From assembly GCF_021404405.1 (NCBI RefSeq), contig NZ_JABFTV010000017.1, positions 1 through 47,129 on the forward strand: a stretch of DNA of 47,129 bases, read 5' to 3'. The notes below the pieces were generated by a model that searched no databases, was not told where the DNA came from, and was given only the letters and a program-made list of their open reading frames with translations. A program made the translations under genes and the position numbers. Below, piece by piece: positions 34,256-42,742 of the stretch; positions within the stretch are counted from its first letter, which is position 1; every line of letters begins with the position of its first letter. The DNA is from Billgrantia aerodenitrificans (GTDB taxonomy: Bacteria; Pseudomonadota; Gammaproteobacteria; Pseudomonadales; Halomonadaceae).

Positions 34256-35122
34256 ATGGAAACGACCTCACTGCCCTGGGACACTCAAGCCCGCTATCGC
34301 CTGATCGAGATCCTGGCGCTCTGGGAGGGGCGAGTGACGGCTTCACAGATCGGGGCAGTATTCGGCATCGGCAGACAGCAATCTCAAAAAATCATTCGTC
34401 AATACAGGGAGTTGGTGCCGATCAGCCTCCTCTACGACGAATCGAGAAAGGGATTCATCCCAACCGAAGACTTCAGGCCACGCTTTACCCTGGGTCGGGT
34501 CGAAGAGTACCTACATCTGCAAGGTGCGAACCATGAACTGGAGTCTCCCTTCGCAGGGTTGAGCCTGGGAGCTGCAAATACCGAATCCCTACCGATGCCC
34601 AACCGGGAGATTTCACCTCAAGTAGTGAGGGAGGTCGTCAAGGCCGCACGCCAGGGTACGAGGCTTGAGGTGAACTACGCTTCGTTTTCGAATCCCGAGG
34701 GAGAGGACCGGGTACTCGTGCCGCATACTCTTGTGTTCGCGGCGGGTCGCTGGCACGTTCGGGCATTTTGTGAAAAGCACCAGCAATATCGTGATTTCGT
34801 GCTGAGTCGATTTCGTGATGTGCCAGAGCCCTGCGGCACCATGCTGGGAAAGCACAGTGGTAAATTCGATACCGAGTGGCATACGCAGGTGGAGGTTCGG
34901 CTGATTCCCGACCGCCGCCTGCCGCAAGTCGAGCGCTCACTCATCGCTCATGACTATGGGATGGCAAACGGTGAGTTGGTACTGACCTGCCGTGGCCCGC
35001 TCGTGCTGTATGCGTTGAGGGAGCTGGGGCTGAACCCTCAGCACAGCGAGGTCAATCCGCGTGCACAGCAGGTCGAAATCGCCAATCGTGAGGAGCTGAC
35101 CCCCTGGATACGCTGGGATTGA
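34256..35122 (+). CDS. BrxR/CapW-like wHTH-WYL transcriptional regulator
   Basis: A 288-residue regulator (302 if begun at an upstream non-SD start; 34241 gives 293). Domain order: winged helix (WDTQARYRLIEILALWEGRV, ~res 7-26, then GIGRQQSQKIIRQY), WYL domain with VNYASFSNPEGEDRVLVPHT and RWHVRAFCEKHQQYRDFVLSR, and a C-terminal WCX-like part. This is the layout of BrxR and CapW, which repress BREX and CBASS operons and may sense nucleic acid or nucleotides. GGAG lies 9 nt before ATG 34256. It is divergent from cas3, over an 11-bp inverted repeat. Control of cas3 is inferred. Confidence 0.85.
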   Translation: METTSLPWDTQARYRLIEILALWEGRVTASQIGAVFGIGRQQSQKIIRQYRELVPISLLYDESRKGFIPTEDFRPRFTLGRVEEYLHLQGANHELESPFAGLSLGAANTESLPMPNREISPQVVREVVKAARQGTRLEVNYASFSNPEGEDRVLVPHTLVFAAGRWHVRAFCEKHQQYRDFVLSRFRDVPEPCGTMLGKHSGKFDTEWHTQVEVRLIPDRRLPQVERSLIAHDYGMANGELVLTCRGPLVLYALRELGLNPQHSEVNPRAQQVEIANREELTPWIRWD

Positions 35123-35145
35123 GCGTTTTACGCCGGTAGCAAGCC

Positions 35146-35742
35146 TCAAACCACCTCCGCCACTTCCTCGAACGCCAGCCTCGGCCCCCTCGGGCGCTGA
35201 GTTTTCGGCTCCCCCACGCCGAGGTTGACCAGGAAGTTGCTCTTGTAGCGGCCGTCCGGAAAGAACTCTTCGTCGACCATGTCGTGGTCGAAGCCGCTCA
35301 TGGGGCCGACGTCGAGCCCCAGCATGCGTGCGGCGACGATGAGGTAGGCGCCCTGCAGGGTGCCGTTGCGGCAGGCGGTGTCGCTGGCTTTGTCGGGGTT
35401 CTCGGCGAAGCGCTCACGGGCGTTGGGCGATTGCGGGAAGACGGTGGGCATGTGTTCGTAGAAGCGGGTGTCGATGGCGACGATCACGGTGGCTGAGGCT
35501 TCGTGGGCCTTGTCGCGGTTGCCTTCGGAGAGCGCCGGGATCAGGCGCGACTTGCCCTCCTCGCTCACCACGAAGACGTAGCGCGCCGGCTGGCAGTTCA
35601 TCGAGGTGGGCCCCCACTTGAGCAGGTCGTAGAGCTCGCGCAGAGTGGCCTCGTCGATGGGCTCGTGCTTGAAGCCGTAGTGGGTGCGCGCTTTGCGAAA
35701 CACGGTATCCAGCGCGGTGTCGTCGAGGGGCTGACGAGGCAT
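35146..35742 (-). CDS. rutE: RutE-like malonic semialdehyde reductase / nitroreductase
   Basis: A 198-residue flavin reductase of the nitroreductase family. Motifs LLKWGPTSMNCQPARYVFV (FMN site), NGTLQGAYLIVAARMLGLDVGPMSGFD (parts NGTLQGAYLIVAARML, GLDVGPMSGFD) match RutE, which reduces malonic semialdehyde to 3-hydroxypropionate in pyrimidine breakdown. No other rut gene is nearby, so a general nitroreductase role is possible. The gene ends 24 bp from the convergent regulator. Confidence 0.85.
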   Translation of the reverse strand: MPRQPLDDTALDTVFRKARTHYGFKHEPIDEATLRELYDLLKWGPTSMNCQPARYVFVVSEEGKSRLIPALSEGNRDKAHEASATVIVAIDTRFYEHMPTVFPQSPNARERFAENPDKASDTACRNGTLQGAYLIVAARMLGLDVGPMSGFDHDMVDEEFFPDGRYKSNFLVNLGVGEPKTQRPRGPRLAFEEVAEVV

Positions 35743-35820
35743 TGAACTCTCCGGTTCGAAGTGGGCTCAGCTAACTTTACGCGTTCGTTACCGGCCGGTC
35801 ACGACCGGTTGTGCGAAGCG

Positions 35821-36306
35821 TTATCCATTCAGCCAGACGATCCCTGCGTTGAGGTAGCCCGCAAAGCTGACCCAGGCGAGGTAGGGCACCAGTAGCCAGG
35901 CAGCCAGTGACGAAATGCGGGCAAAGCGACGAATCGTCAGCAGCAGCAGCCCCCACAGCAGCACGAGATCGAGCAGGGCGAAAACCATCAGGTTCATGCC
36001 GAAAAACAGCAGCGACCATAGCCCGTTGGCCACCAACTGGGCGACGAAGGGCCACAACACCGTGACCCGCTGCTCGGGGGATACCCGAAGCGTAACCCGC
36101 CAGGCGGCTATCGCCATCAGCAGGTAGAGGATCGTCCAGACCACCGAAAAGACCCAGCCGGGGGGTGTGAGCGGCGGCTTGTCGAGCTCGGCATACCAGG
36201 CTCCTGGCGAGGTAAGAGCCCCAATCATGGCCACGAGGGCGACCACCAGCAGCCAGCCGAGAAAGACCATCAACGAGTGACGGGGGGCGACGGAAGGGAC
36301 TGTCAT
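35821..36306 (-). CDS. TspO/MBR family protein
   Basis: A 161-residue five-helix membrane protein. Family motifs: WYAELDKPPLTPPGWVFSVV (loop 1 and TM2), WTILYLLMAIAAWRV, and LLVPYLAWVSFAGYLNAGI (TM5). ATG 36306 has AAGGAG 6 nt before; a TTG two codons upstream is less likely. TspO proteins bind tetrapyrroles or cholesterol-like ligands and respond to stress. It is transcribed away from the regulator at 36422. Confidence 0.93.
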   Translation of the reverse strand: MTVPSVAPRHSLMVFLGWLLVVALVAMIGALTSPGAWYAELDKPPLTPPGWVFSVVWTILYLLMAIAAWRVTLRVSPEQRVTVLWPFVAQLVANGLWSLLFFGMNLMVFALLDLVLLWGLLLLTIRRFARISSLAAWLLVPYLAWVSFAGYLNAGIVWLNG

Positions 36307-36421
36307 GCGCAACTCCTTTTGCTCGATGTCACCAGTGGAACGAAGCGGTTACCCCCGGCCTGAACCATACTCTAGACCAGAGCAACGATATTCAAATATA
36401 TGCCCGGGACGGCACAACGCC

Positions 36422-37954
36422 ATGACCCTCCGGTTTGACGATTTCGAACTCGATACGGCGCACTATGAGCTGCGTCGACACGGCGAGCTGCGTCGCGTGG
36501 AACCGATGGTGTTCGATCTCATCGTGCACTTCGCTCACCATCCGGATCGGGTCTTCAGTCGCGATGAACTGATCGAGGCCGTGTGGGCGGGGCGGATCGT
36601 CTCGGACGCTACCGTCGCTTCCTGCATCAAGCAGGCACGGCGCGCGCTGGACGACAGCGGCGACACCCAGGTCTACATCAGGACGGTACGCGGCCGAGGC
36701 TTCCGCTTCACCGCGAGCGTGACCGAAACCGACGATGATGCCTCTGAGCGTGTAGCGAAGACGGCTTCCCCGTCCTTCGGCAGCGACGATCCCGCCCTGC
36801 TCATTCTGCCGCTGCGTGCATTGGCCGACGCCTCTGAGCTCAATCGGTTTGCCGATGCGCTGACCGGCGAGCTGAGTTCCATCCTCACGCGGATACCGCT
36901 GCTGCGCCTGAGCGCCCGGGGCGGACAGTATCTCGACCGCCCGGTGACACCGGCCGCACGCGAGCTTCACGAGGCGCTGGGGGTCGATTACGTCTTGGAG
37001 GGCAGCGTGCAGGCCTGGCCCGCTGAGGGCGCGGAGCGGATGCGCGTGACCGTGCATCTGACCGATGCCAAGGCCGGCTTTCGTCTGTGGGCCGAGACCT
37101 TCACCCTGGTCGGCCCGGTGGGCGAGGCCCTCGACATCGGCGTGCCCATGATCATCGCCAAGCTGGAGCCACAGCTGCACCGTGCCATCTATCGCAAGGT
37201 GAGCAGTCTCGATGGCGAGCGTAGCGCCCGCCAGCTCTATCTCGAGGCCAGCGGTATCCTGGCGCTGCAGGGTTGGCATCCGGAGTCTTTCTCGGCGGCG
37301 GCGGATCTGCTGCGGCGCAGTTGGCGGCTGGAGCCGGGCTTCGCCCTGGCGGCGGCCTATCTCTCGCTGGTACGTGGGCTGGGACATCGCTTCGATCTGA
37401 TGAGCGATCACGAGCAGGCATGGGCGGAAGCACTCGATGCCGCCGAGTGCGCGTTGCAGCTCGATAGCATGGACTCGACCGTACTCGGTCACGCCGGGTG
37501 TGCGTTGGCCGATATCGGTTATCCCGACCGCGGCGTGCCGATGCTACGCAAGGCCCTGGAGATCAATCCGGCCAACGCCCAGGCCTGGGCGGCATTGGGC
37601 TCGGCGTACCTGGCCGGCAACCGTCCGGAGGAAGCGGTCGCTCATCTGCGCCATGGCATTCGCATCAGCCCGCTCGACAGCCGCCTGTCGATCTGGGGCT
37701 CGGTACTCGCCATTGCCTATCTGCTCCTCGGCGACCGTGGCGCCGCCCGTGAGCAGGCCGAACTCGCCTGCCAGCGCGACGACCGCTGCTATATGCCTCG
37801 CATCGTGCTGGCCGCCATCCACCGGCTCGATGGCAGGCAGGAGCTGGCGCGCCAGGCGCTGGAAGATGCCTATCGCATCAAGCCTGACCTGACCCTCAAG
37901 CAAATTGCGGCACTGGTCGGGCAGAAGCACGGCATGCGCTTGGTGGCACTGTAG
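36422..37954 (+). CDS. OmpR-type winged-helix regulator with TPR C-terminus
   Basis: A 510-residue protein. Residues 1-100 form a Trans_reg_C DNA-binding domain (FDDFELDTAHYELRRHGELR, then VFSRDELIEAVW, TVRGRGFRF). Residues ~125-235 resemble the TolB-like/FlgO-like nucleotide-cyclase-associated domain (LLILPLRALAD..., GVDYVLEGSVQ). The remainder is TPR-like helices (AWAALGSAYLAGNRPEEAVA). No receiver domain or clear membrane helix is present, so the TPR part is likely the sensor. ATG 36422 is chosen since the family starts at MTLRFDDF. The methyltransferase gene starts 169 bp downstream and could be a target. Confidence 0.87.
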   Translation: MTLRFDDFELDTAHYELRRHGELRRVEPMVFDLIVHFAHHPDRVFSRDELIEAVWAGRIVSDATVASCIKQARRALDDSGDTQVYIRTVRGRGFRFTASVTETDDDASERVAKTASPSFGSDDPALLILPLRALADASELNRFADALTGELSSILTRIPLLRLSARGGQYLDRPVTPAARELHEALGVDYVLEGSVQAWPAEGAERMRVTVHLTDAKAGFRLWAETFTLVGPVGEALDIGVPMIIAKLEPQLHRAIYRKVSSLDGERSARQLYLEASGILALQGWHPESFSAAADLLRRSWRLEPGFALAAAYLSLVRGLGHRFDLMSDHEQAWAEALDAAECALQLDSMDSTVLGHAGCALADIGYPDRGVPMLRKALEINPANAQAWAALGSAYLAGNRPEEAVAHLRHGIRISPLDSRLSIWGSVLAIAYLLLGDRGAAREQAELACQRDDRCYMPRIVLAAIHRLDGRQELARQALEDAYRIKPDLTLKQIAALVGQKHGMRLVAL

Positions 37955-38123
37955 CCCTGTTTGCCCCGCACCCTCTCCTCTCCCCACGCAAATCCCCACA
38001 AATCCCCACGCAACCCGCAAGCCGGTGGTGAGAGCCCTGCATAGGCTGAGCTTGTCGCTCGGAAGTACCCACTGCGGGTAGAGCGACGACAGCACTGAGA
38101 CAATCCACCCAAGGAGTTTTGAC

Positions 38124-38960
38124 ATGACGCTCTCTACCCCGCTCGGGTCGCAGGCCGCCGGCCCCGATTACGCGGCAATCAAGGCCAAGCAACAAGCGGT
38201 TTGGGGTGCCGGCGACTACTCACGTATCGGCGTTACCCTGCAGATCGTCGGCGAACAGCTGTGCGAAGCCATGGACCTGCGCGCCGGCCAGTCCGTGCTC
38301 GACGTGGCCGGCGGCAACGGCAACGCTTCGCTGGCGGCGGCCCGGCGATTCTGCAAGGTCGTCTCCACCGATTACGTGGAAGCGCTGCTGGCCAAGTCCG
38401 CCAAGCGCGCCGAAGCGGAAGGGCTGGCGATCGACTACCGGACGGCGGATGCCGAGAGCCTGCCGTTCGCCGACGCCTCTTTCGACAACGTGGTCTCCAC
38501 CTACGGGGTGATGTTCACGCCCAACCAGGGCCAGGCCGCCGCGGAGCTGCTCCGGGTATGTCGGCCCGGCGGCAAGATCGGCCTGGCCAACTGGACCCCG
38601 GCGAGCTTCATCGGCCAGCTGTTCAAGACAATCGGTCGCTATGTGGCGCCGCCCGCGGGGGTGAACTCACCGGCGGCGTGGGGCACTCAGGAGTTTCTCG
38701 AGACGCATTTCGGCCCGCACGTACAGAAGATCGAGGCTCAGCCGAGGTATTTCACTTTCCGCTACCAGTCGCCAACGCATTGGCTGGATGTGTTCAGCAC
38801 CTACTACGGGCCGACGCTGAAAGCGTTCGAAGCGCTTGATAGCGAAGCCAGGCAGGCGCTGCGTTCGGAGGTCCTCGCTCTGATCGAAGCTCACAACCGC
38901 GCTACGGACGGCACCATGGTGGTGCCCTCGGAGTATCTGGAGGTGGTCATCACGCGTTAG
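38124..38960 (+). CDS. Class I SAM-dependent methyltransferase (UbiE-like fold)
   Basis: A 278-residue methyltransferase. Motif I is SVLDVAGGNGNASL, motif II is VVSTDYVEALL, and the DAESLPFADASFDNVVSTYG segment is the SAM-binding post-II region. The following GGKIGLANWTP is typical of Methyltransf_11. Substrate unknown. AAGGAG is 7 nt before ATG 38124. Upstream there is a short tandem AAATCCCCAC sequence (~37989-38010), not a clear operator. Confidence 0.88.
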   Translation: MTLSTPLGSQAAGPDYAAIKAKQQAVWGAGDYSRIGVTLQIVGEQLCEAMDLRAGQSVLDVAGGNGNASLAAARRFCKVVSTDYVEALLAKSAKRAEAEGLAIDYRTADAESLPFADASFDNVVSTYGVMFTPNQGQAAAELLRVCRPGGKIGLANWTPASFIGQLFKTIGRYVAPPAGVNSPAAWGTQEFLETHFGPHVQKIEAQPRYFTFRYQSPTHWLDVFSTYYGPTLKAFEALDSEARQALRSEVLALIEAHNRATDGTMVVPSEYLEVVITR

Positions 38961-38970
38961 TCGGCTGCAC

Positions 38971-38999
38971 GCCGGGAGCGGCATACTGGTGCTCCCGGC
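38971..38999 (+). terminator. Perfect 9-bp hairpin after the methyltransferase
   Basis: GCCGGGAGC (38971-38979), 11-nt loop, GCTCCCGGC (38991-38999), 10 bp after the stop. No T-run. Confidence 0.45.
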
Positions 39000-39111
39000 A
39001 TTGCTCACGCGCCGTAATGCACGTCGCGCTTTTCTTTTCGCCCTTTTCTTCGCTCGACTACTTTTATAAAAACAAAAGATCACAATTCCCTTATCTGACA
39101 AGGAATCCCTC

Positions 39112-39774
39112 ATGCTTCGCCTTTCCCACCTGCCCTTTGCATGCGCCCTCCTGATGTTTTTCTCCCCCTTGGCCCTGGCCCAGCAGTCCACTCAGGAGTA
39201 CCAGGCCTACGAGGACGCCCTGGCCCGGGGCGAGCGCCATGCCAACGTGTGGCAGTACGGCTGGGCGGGGGTGTACGCCTCTACGCTTGCCGTGAACGTC
39301 TATCAGGCCAGCGAGTCGGACAGCCGCGATACTCGTTACGATGCCAGAGTGGGCGCGGTGAAGTCGGCGCTGGCGCTGGCCGGTACGCTGATGGATCGCC
39401 AACCGCACCCGGCAGCTCGGCGTCAGTTGAGCGAAGGCGGTGGCGATATCGAAAGTGCGCGCCGGCTGCTGCATGAGGTGGCCGCAGAAGAGCGTCAGCG
39501 CCGCAGCCTGGAGGCGCGCCTCGGCTCGCTGCTGGTGAATACGGCCTCGGGCCTGCTGATCGGTGTGGGCGACGGCCGCGGCCGCGATGGGGCGATCAAT
39601 TTCGCCACCGGCATGCTGGTCAGCGAGCTGCAGCTGCAGACCCAACCACGCCAGGCCTCGGTGGCGATCAATCGCTTCCAGCCGGCCCGGGTTTCGTTCG
39701 GCGACATGCACCTGGAAGGCGAGTATGCCCTGCTGGTGACGCCCAATCAGGTGGGCGTGGCGCTGCGCTATTGA
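39112..39774 (+). CDS. Exported hypothetical protein (220 aa)
   Basis: I do not recognise this protein. It has a signal peptide (MLRLSHLPFACALLMFFSPL, cleaved after ALA) and a helical mature part: QEYQAYEDALARGERHANVW, a small-residue-rich hydrophobic stretch (VKSALALAGTLMDRQ), a charged helix (VAAEERQRRSLEARLG), then SGLLIGVGDGRGRDGAINFA, and a C-terminal beta segment (EGEYALLVTPNQVGVALRY). AAGGA precedes ATG 39112. It may be periplasmic or loosely membrane-attached. The Zur-box permease follows 128 bp later. Confidence 0.75.
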   Translation: MLRLSHLPFACALLMFFSPLALAQQSTQEYQAYEDALARGERHANVWQYGWAGVYASTLAVNVYQASESDSRDTRYDARVGAVKSALALAGTLMDRQPHPAARRQLSEGGGDIESARRLLHEVAAEERQRRSLEARLGSLLVNTASGLLIGVGDGRGRDGAINFATGMLVSELQLQTQPRQASVAINRFQPARVSFGDMHLEGEYALLVTPNQVGVALRY

Positions 39775-39858
39775 GCCCCTTGGTTGGTGTATTGATGAGA
39801 TGTATTGGTGAGATGGAAGAGCCCTGACTTCTGAGTCTGGGCTCTTATCTGATCTATT

Positions 39859-39877
39859 TATGTTATGATATAACATA
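39859..39877 (+). promoter_or_regulatory. Zur-box palindrome
   Basis: TATGTTAT (39859-39866), GAT, ATAACATA (39870-39877): perfect arms, matching the GTTATAnTATAAC core of gammaproteobacterial Zur sites. It lies 25 bp before the permease ATG 39902. Confidence 0.82.
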
Positions 39878-39901
39878 TCTAACAACGCTTTGGCCTGCCC
39901 C

Positions 39902-40801
39902 ATGCTCGATACGCTGCTCTGGTGGCTGACGTCACCCTTCGACTATGCCTTCATGCGCCGCGCCCTGGTGGCGTCATTGGCTCTCTCGCTTACCGCACCG
40001 ATTCTCGGCGTGTTTCTCACCCTGCGCGGCATGAGCCTGATGGGCGAGGCACTGTCGCATGCCACTCTGCCGGGCGTGGCCGTCGCCTTCATGCTGGCCG
40101 GCTTCTCCCTGCCGCTGATGATGGCCGGCGGCGTGCTGGCAGGGCTGATTACCGTTGCCCTGGCCGGTGGGGTGACGCAATTCAGCGGGCTCAAGGAGGA
40201 CGCGGCCATGGCCAGCCTGTTCCTGGTGGCCATGGCCTCGGGGGTGCTGATCGTGAGCCTGTCGGGGAATGCGCTGGATCTCGGCCATGTGCTGTTTGGT
40301 AACATACTGACGGTGGACAGCCGCACGCTGATGCTGGTGGCGGTGGCCAGCAGTGCGATAATGATCGGTGTGGCGGTCGCCTTTCGTGCTCTGGTGGTGG
40401 AGTGCCTGGATCCGCAGTTTCTGACGCTGCAAGGGCGGCATGCCGGCTGGACCCATGCTCTGTTCATGATGATGGTGGTACTGAGTCTGGTAGTGAGCTT
40501 TCAGACCCTGGGCACGCTGATGGCAGCCGGCCTGATGCTGCTGCCCGCCGCCGCTGCACGCTACTGGAGCCAGCGGCTCGAGGGCATGATCGCCATTGCC
40601 GTCGGCATTGCCCTGGCTGCCAGCATGGTGGGGTTACTCGCGTCCTACCACGCCGGCCTGCCCTCCGGGCCTACGATCATTCTGCTGGCAGGGTTGGTGT
40701 ACATCATGTCGATCGTGCTTGGTCCTTATCACAGTTTGCGAGCGGGCCGAACCCGACCCAAAGCGGCTCTATTGGCGCAGCGTTCACAACTGATTCCTTG
40801 A
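39902..40801 (+). CDS. Zinc/metal ABC transporter permease (ZnuB-like), extra copy
   Basis: A 299-residue permease with about eight membrane segments, of the ABC-3 family. It is a close paralogue of the permease at 41814: both carry FDYxFMRRAxVAxLALSL, GVFLxLRGMSLxGxA and RALVVECLDPxFL. ATG 39902 is chosen; an upstream TTG (39890) is less likely. A perfect Zur box lies 25 bp upstream, so it should be made under zinc starvation. It has no ATPase or binding-protein gene of its own, so it may share ZnuC and ZnuA or be replaced by them. Confidence 0.85.
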   Translation: MLDTLLWWLTSPFDYAFMRRALVASLALSLTAPILGVFLTLRGMSLMGEALSHATLPGVAVAFMLAGFSLPLMMAGGVLAGLITVALAGGVTQFSGLKEDAAMASLFLVAMASGVLIVSLSGNALDLGHVLFGNILTVDSRTLMLVAVASSAIMIGVAVAFRALVVECLDPQFLTLQGRHAGWTHALFMMMVVLSLVVSFQTLGTLMAAGLMLLPAAAARYWSQRLEGMIAIAVGIALAASMVGLLASYHAGLPSGPTIILLAGLVYIMSIVLGPYHSLRAGRTRPKAALLAQRSQLIP

Positions 40802-40894
40802 GCGGTTCCCTTTTGCTGTGAACGCTGCATACTGCCGCCCTGGATCAGTTGGTCCACGGTCCTGTCTGATGGGCTAGACTTTACCGACTGTTTT

Positions 40895-40913
40895 GTAATG
40901 TTATATCTTAATC
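40895..40913 (+). promoter_or_regulatory. Degenerate Zur-like site
   Basis: GTAATGTTATATCTTAATC keeps the left Zur half (AATGTTATA) but not the right. It is 21 bp before the small ORF at 40934. Confidence 0.45.
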
Positions 40914-40933
40914 TGTTTCGTGAGGGGGCATGT

Positions 40934-41083
40934 ATGGCACACCGCACGCACCGGCACCGCCCCGAAGGGCCATGCCATTTTTCATTGATGTCGCTTTCCG
41001 CCACGCGCCGCCTGCTGCTGGCTGCCGCGCCGCTGGGTGTGCTGTGGTTGGCCGTTTCCTGGGCGGCAGGATGGTGGGGCTGA
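40934..41083 (+). CDS. His-rich single-helix small membrane protein upstream of znuC
   Basis: A 49-residue peptide. The N-terminus MAHRTHRHRPEGPCH has four His and one Cys in 15 residues; then comes RRLLLAAAPLGVLWLAVSWA, one strong hydrophobic helix, ending GWWG. GAGGGGG (40922-40928) is 5 nt before ATG 40934, and its TGA (41081-41083) overlaps the znuC ATG (TGATG). It may bind zinc and attach to the transporter or help set translation of znuC. An ATG at 40930 in another frame runs into znuC, so a longer ZnuC is the alternative. Confidence 0.62.
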   Translation: MAHRTHRHRPEGPCHFSLMSLSATRRLLLAAAPLGVLWLAVSWAAGWWG

Positions 41084-41817
41084 TGTCGGAAACGCAGAGC
41101 TCGCGCCTGGAGCTACGCGACCTGCAGCTGGCTCAGGCCAACCGCACCGTGCTCGAACACGTGAACGGGAGCTTTCGCGATGGCGCCATCACCGCTTTGG
41201 TGGGAGCCAACGGCGCGGGTAAGAGCACGCTGATACAGGGCATCATGGGCATGCTGCGCCCGGTAGCGGGCAAGGTGGTGTGCTCGGTACCCAAGGAGCG
41301 CCGTGCCTGGCTGCCACAGCAGTTGGCACTCGATCTTACCTTCCCCATGAGCGTGGAAGAGCTGGTGATGACCGGCAGCTGGCCGAGCCACGGCGCGCTC
41401 ACTGGGTATTGCGCCCGTCACTATCGCCGTGGGCGTGAAGTCATGGCGCGCCTGGGCATCTCCCACCTGGCCCACCGCCCGCTTGGCGAGCTTTCCGGCG
41501 GCCAGCGTCAGCGTGCGCTGATCGGCCGAACCCTGATGCAGGAAGCGGAGCTGCTGCTGCTCGACGAGCCGTTCGCCAACGTCGACGTGGAAACCGTCGA
41601 GGTGCTGATGACGGTACTGCATGAGATGGCCGACAACGGCACCACCATCATCGTGGTACTGCACGACATGGAGCAGCTCGCGCGCCTGGCCGAAGAGGTG
41701 GTGGTGCTTCATCAGGGGCACGCCCGCTGGACCACGGCCCAGGCGGTGCTTCACAGCCAGCCGACCGCCGCCGAATCGGCCCGCCTCGCCCTGGGCATGC
41801 CGGGGGTGGGAGCATGA
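41083..41817 (+). CDS. znuC: Zinc ABC transporter ATPase ZnuC
   Basis: A 244-residue ABC ATPase. Walker A is GANGAGKST, signature ELSGGQRQRALIGRTLM, Walker B LLLLDEPFANVD, and the switch His is in VVLHDMEQLA. The length and order match metal-type ATPases. ATG 41083 overlaps the small ORF's stop, and its own stop overlaps znuB (ATGA at 41814-41817), so the operon is tightly coupled. An in-frame ATG at 40930 would add 51 residues with no ABC homology. Confidence 0.9.
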   Translation: MSETQSSRLELRDLQLAQANRTVLEHVNGSFRDGAITALVGANGAGKSTLIQGIMGMLRPVAGKVVCSVPKERRAWLPQQLALDLTFPMSVEELVMTGSWPSHGALTGYCARHYRRGREVMARLGISHLAHRPLGELSGGQRQRALIGRTLMQEAELLLLDEPFANVDVETVEVLMTVLHEMADNGTTIIVVLHDMEQLARLAEEVVVLHQGHARWTTAQAVLHSQPTAAESARLALGMPGVGA

Positions 41818-42704
41818 TCGAACTGCTTCACGAGTGGCTGATCGCCCCCTTCGATTACGGCTTCATGCGGCGCGCCGCGGTGGCCGGCCTGGCGCTGTCG
41901 CTGGCGGCGCCGCCCATCGGCGTGTTTCTGATGCTGCGCGGCATGAGCCTGATCGGCGATGCCATGGCCCATGCCATTCTGCCCGGCGTGGCGCTGGGCT
42001 TTCTGCTCGCCGGCTTCTCGCTGCCGGCCATGAGCCTGGGCGGCGTGCTCTCGGGGCTGCTGGTGGCCATGCTGGCGGGCAGCGTGTCGCAGATGACCGG
42101 CCACCGGGAAGACTCGGCCATGGCCAGCTTCTTCCTGATCTCGCTGGCGGCGGGGGTGATGCTGGTCTCGCTGGGGGGCAGCAGCGTCGATCTCACCCAT
42201 GTGCTGTTCGGCTCGATCCTGGCGGTGAACACCACCGCGCTGCTGCTGATCGCGGCGATCAGCAGCGTGATCGTCTTCACCCTGGCGCTGATCTTCCGTG
42301 CCCTGGTGGTGGAGTGTCTCGACCCGCTGTTCCTGCGCGGCCAGGGCATGCAGGGTGGTCTGGTGCACGGTGTCTTCCTCGGCCTGGTGGTGCTCAACCT
42401 CACCGCCGGTTTCCAGACCCTGGGCACCCTCATGGCGGTGGGTTTGATGATGCTGCCAGCCACCACCGCACGCTTCTGGAGCAAGCGCCTGGAAGGTCTG
42501 ATCGGCACCGCCATTCTGCTCGCCATGCTGGCCAGCACCGGTGGGCTGCTGCTCTCTTACCACCTCAATATCCCTTCCGGCCCGGGCATCATCCTGCTGG
42601 CAGGCTTGGGCTACATGCTCTCCGCTTTGTTCGGCCGGCATCACAGTCTGCTGGCCAAGCTGAGGCGGCGCGCCGCCCCGCTTGGCTCTCCGGAGCCACT
42701 TTGA
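41814..42704 (+). CDS. znuB: Zinc ABC transporter permease ZnuB
   Basis: A 296-residue ABC-3 permease, the membrane channel for zinc. It carries the same motifs as the copy at 39902 (FDYGFMRRAAVAGLALSL, GVFLMLRGMSLIGDAMAHAI, RALVVECLDPLFLRGQG). It is coupled to znuC by ATGA. It probably pairs with ZnuC as a homodimer, or as a mixed dimer with the upstream permease. Confidence 0.92.
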   Translation: MIELLHEWLIAPFDYGFMRRAAVAGLALSLAAPPIGVFLMLRGMSLIGDAMAHAILPGVALGFLLAGFSLPAMSLGGVLSGLLVAMLAGSVSQMTGHREDSAMASFFLISLAAGVMLVSLGGSSVDLTHVLFGSILAVNTTALLLIAAISSVIVFTLALIFRALVVECLDPLFLRGQGMQGGLVHGVFLGLVVLNLTAGFQTLGTLMAVGLMMLPATTARFWSKRLEGLIGTAILLAMLASTGGLLLSYHLNIPSGPGIILLAGLGYMLSALFGRHHSLLAKLRRRAAPLGSPEPL

Positions 42705-42742
42705 ACGAGCACGACAATATAAACCCTTCACGGAGGACTTCC

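Noticed and set aside
39141..39476. Alternative frame in the exported hypothetical
   Set aside because: It lacks a ribosome-binding site; the chosen frame has a signal peptide and AAGGA.
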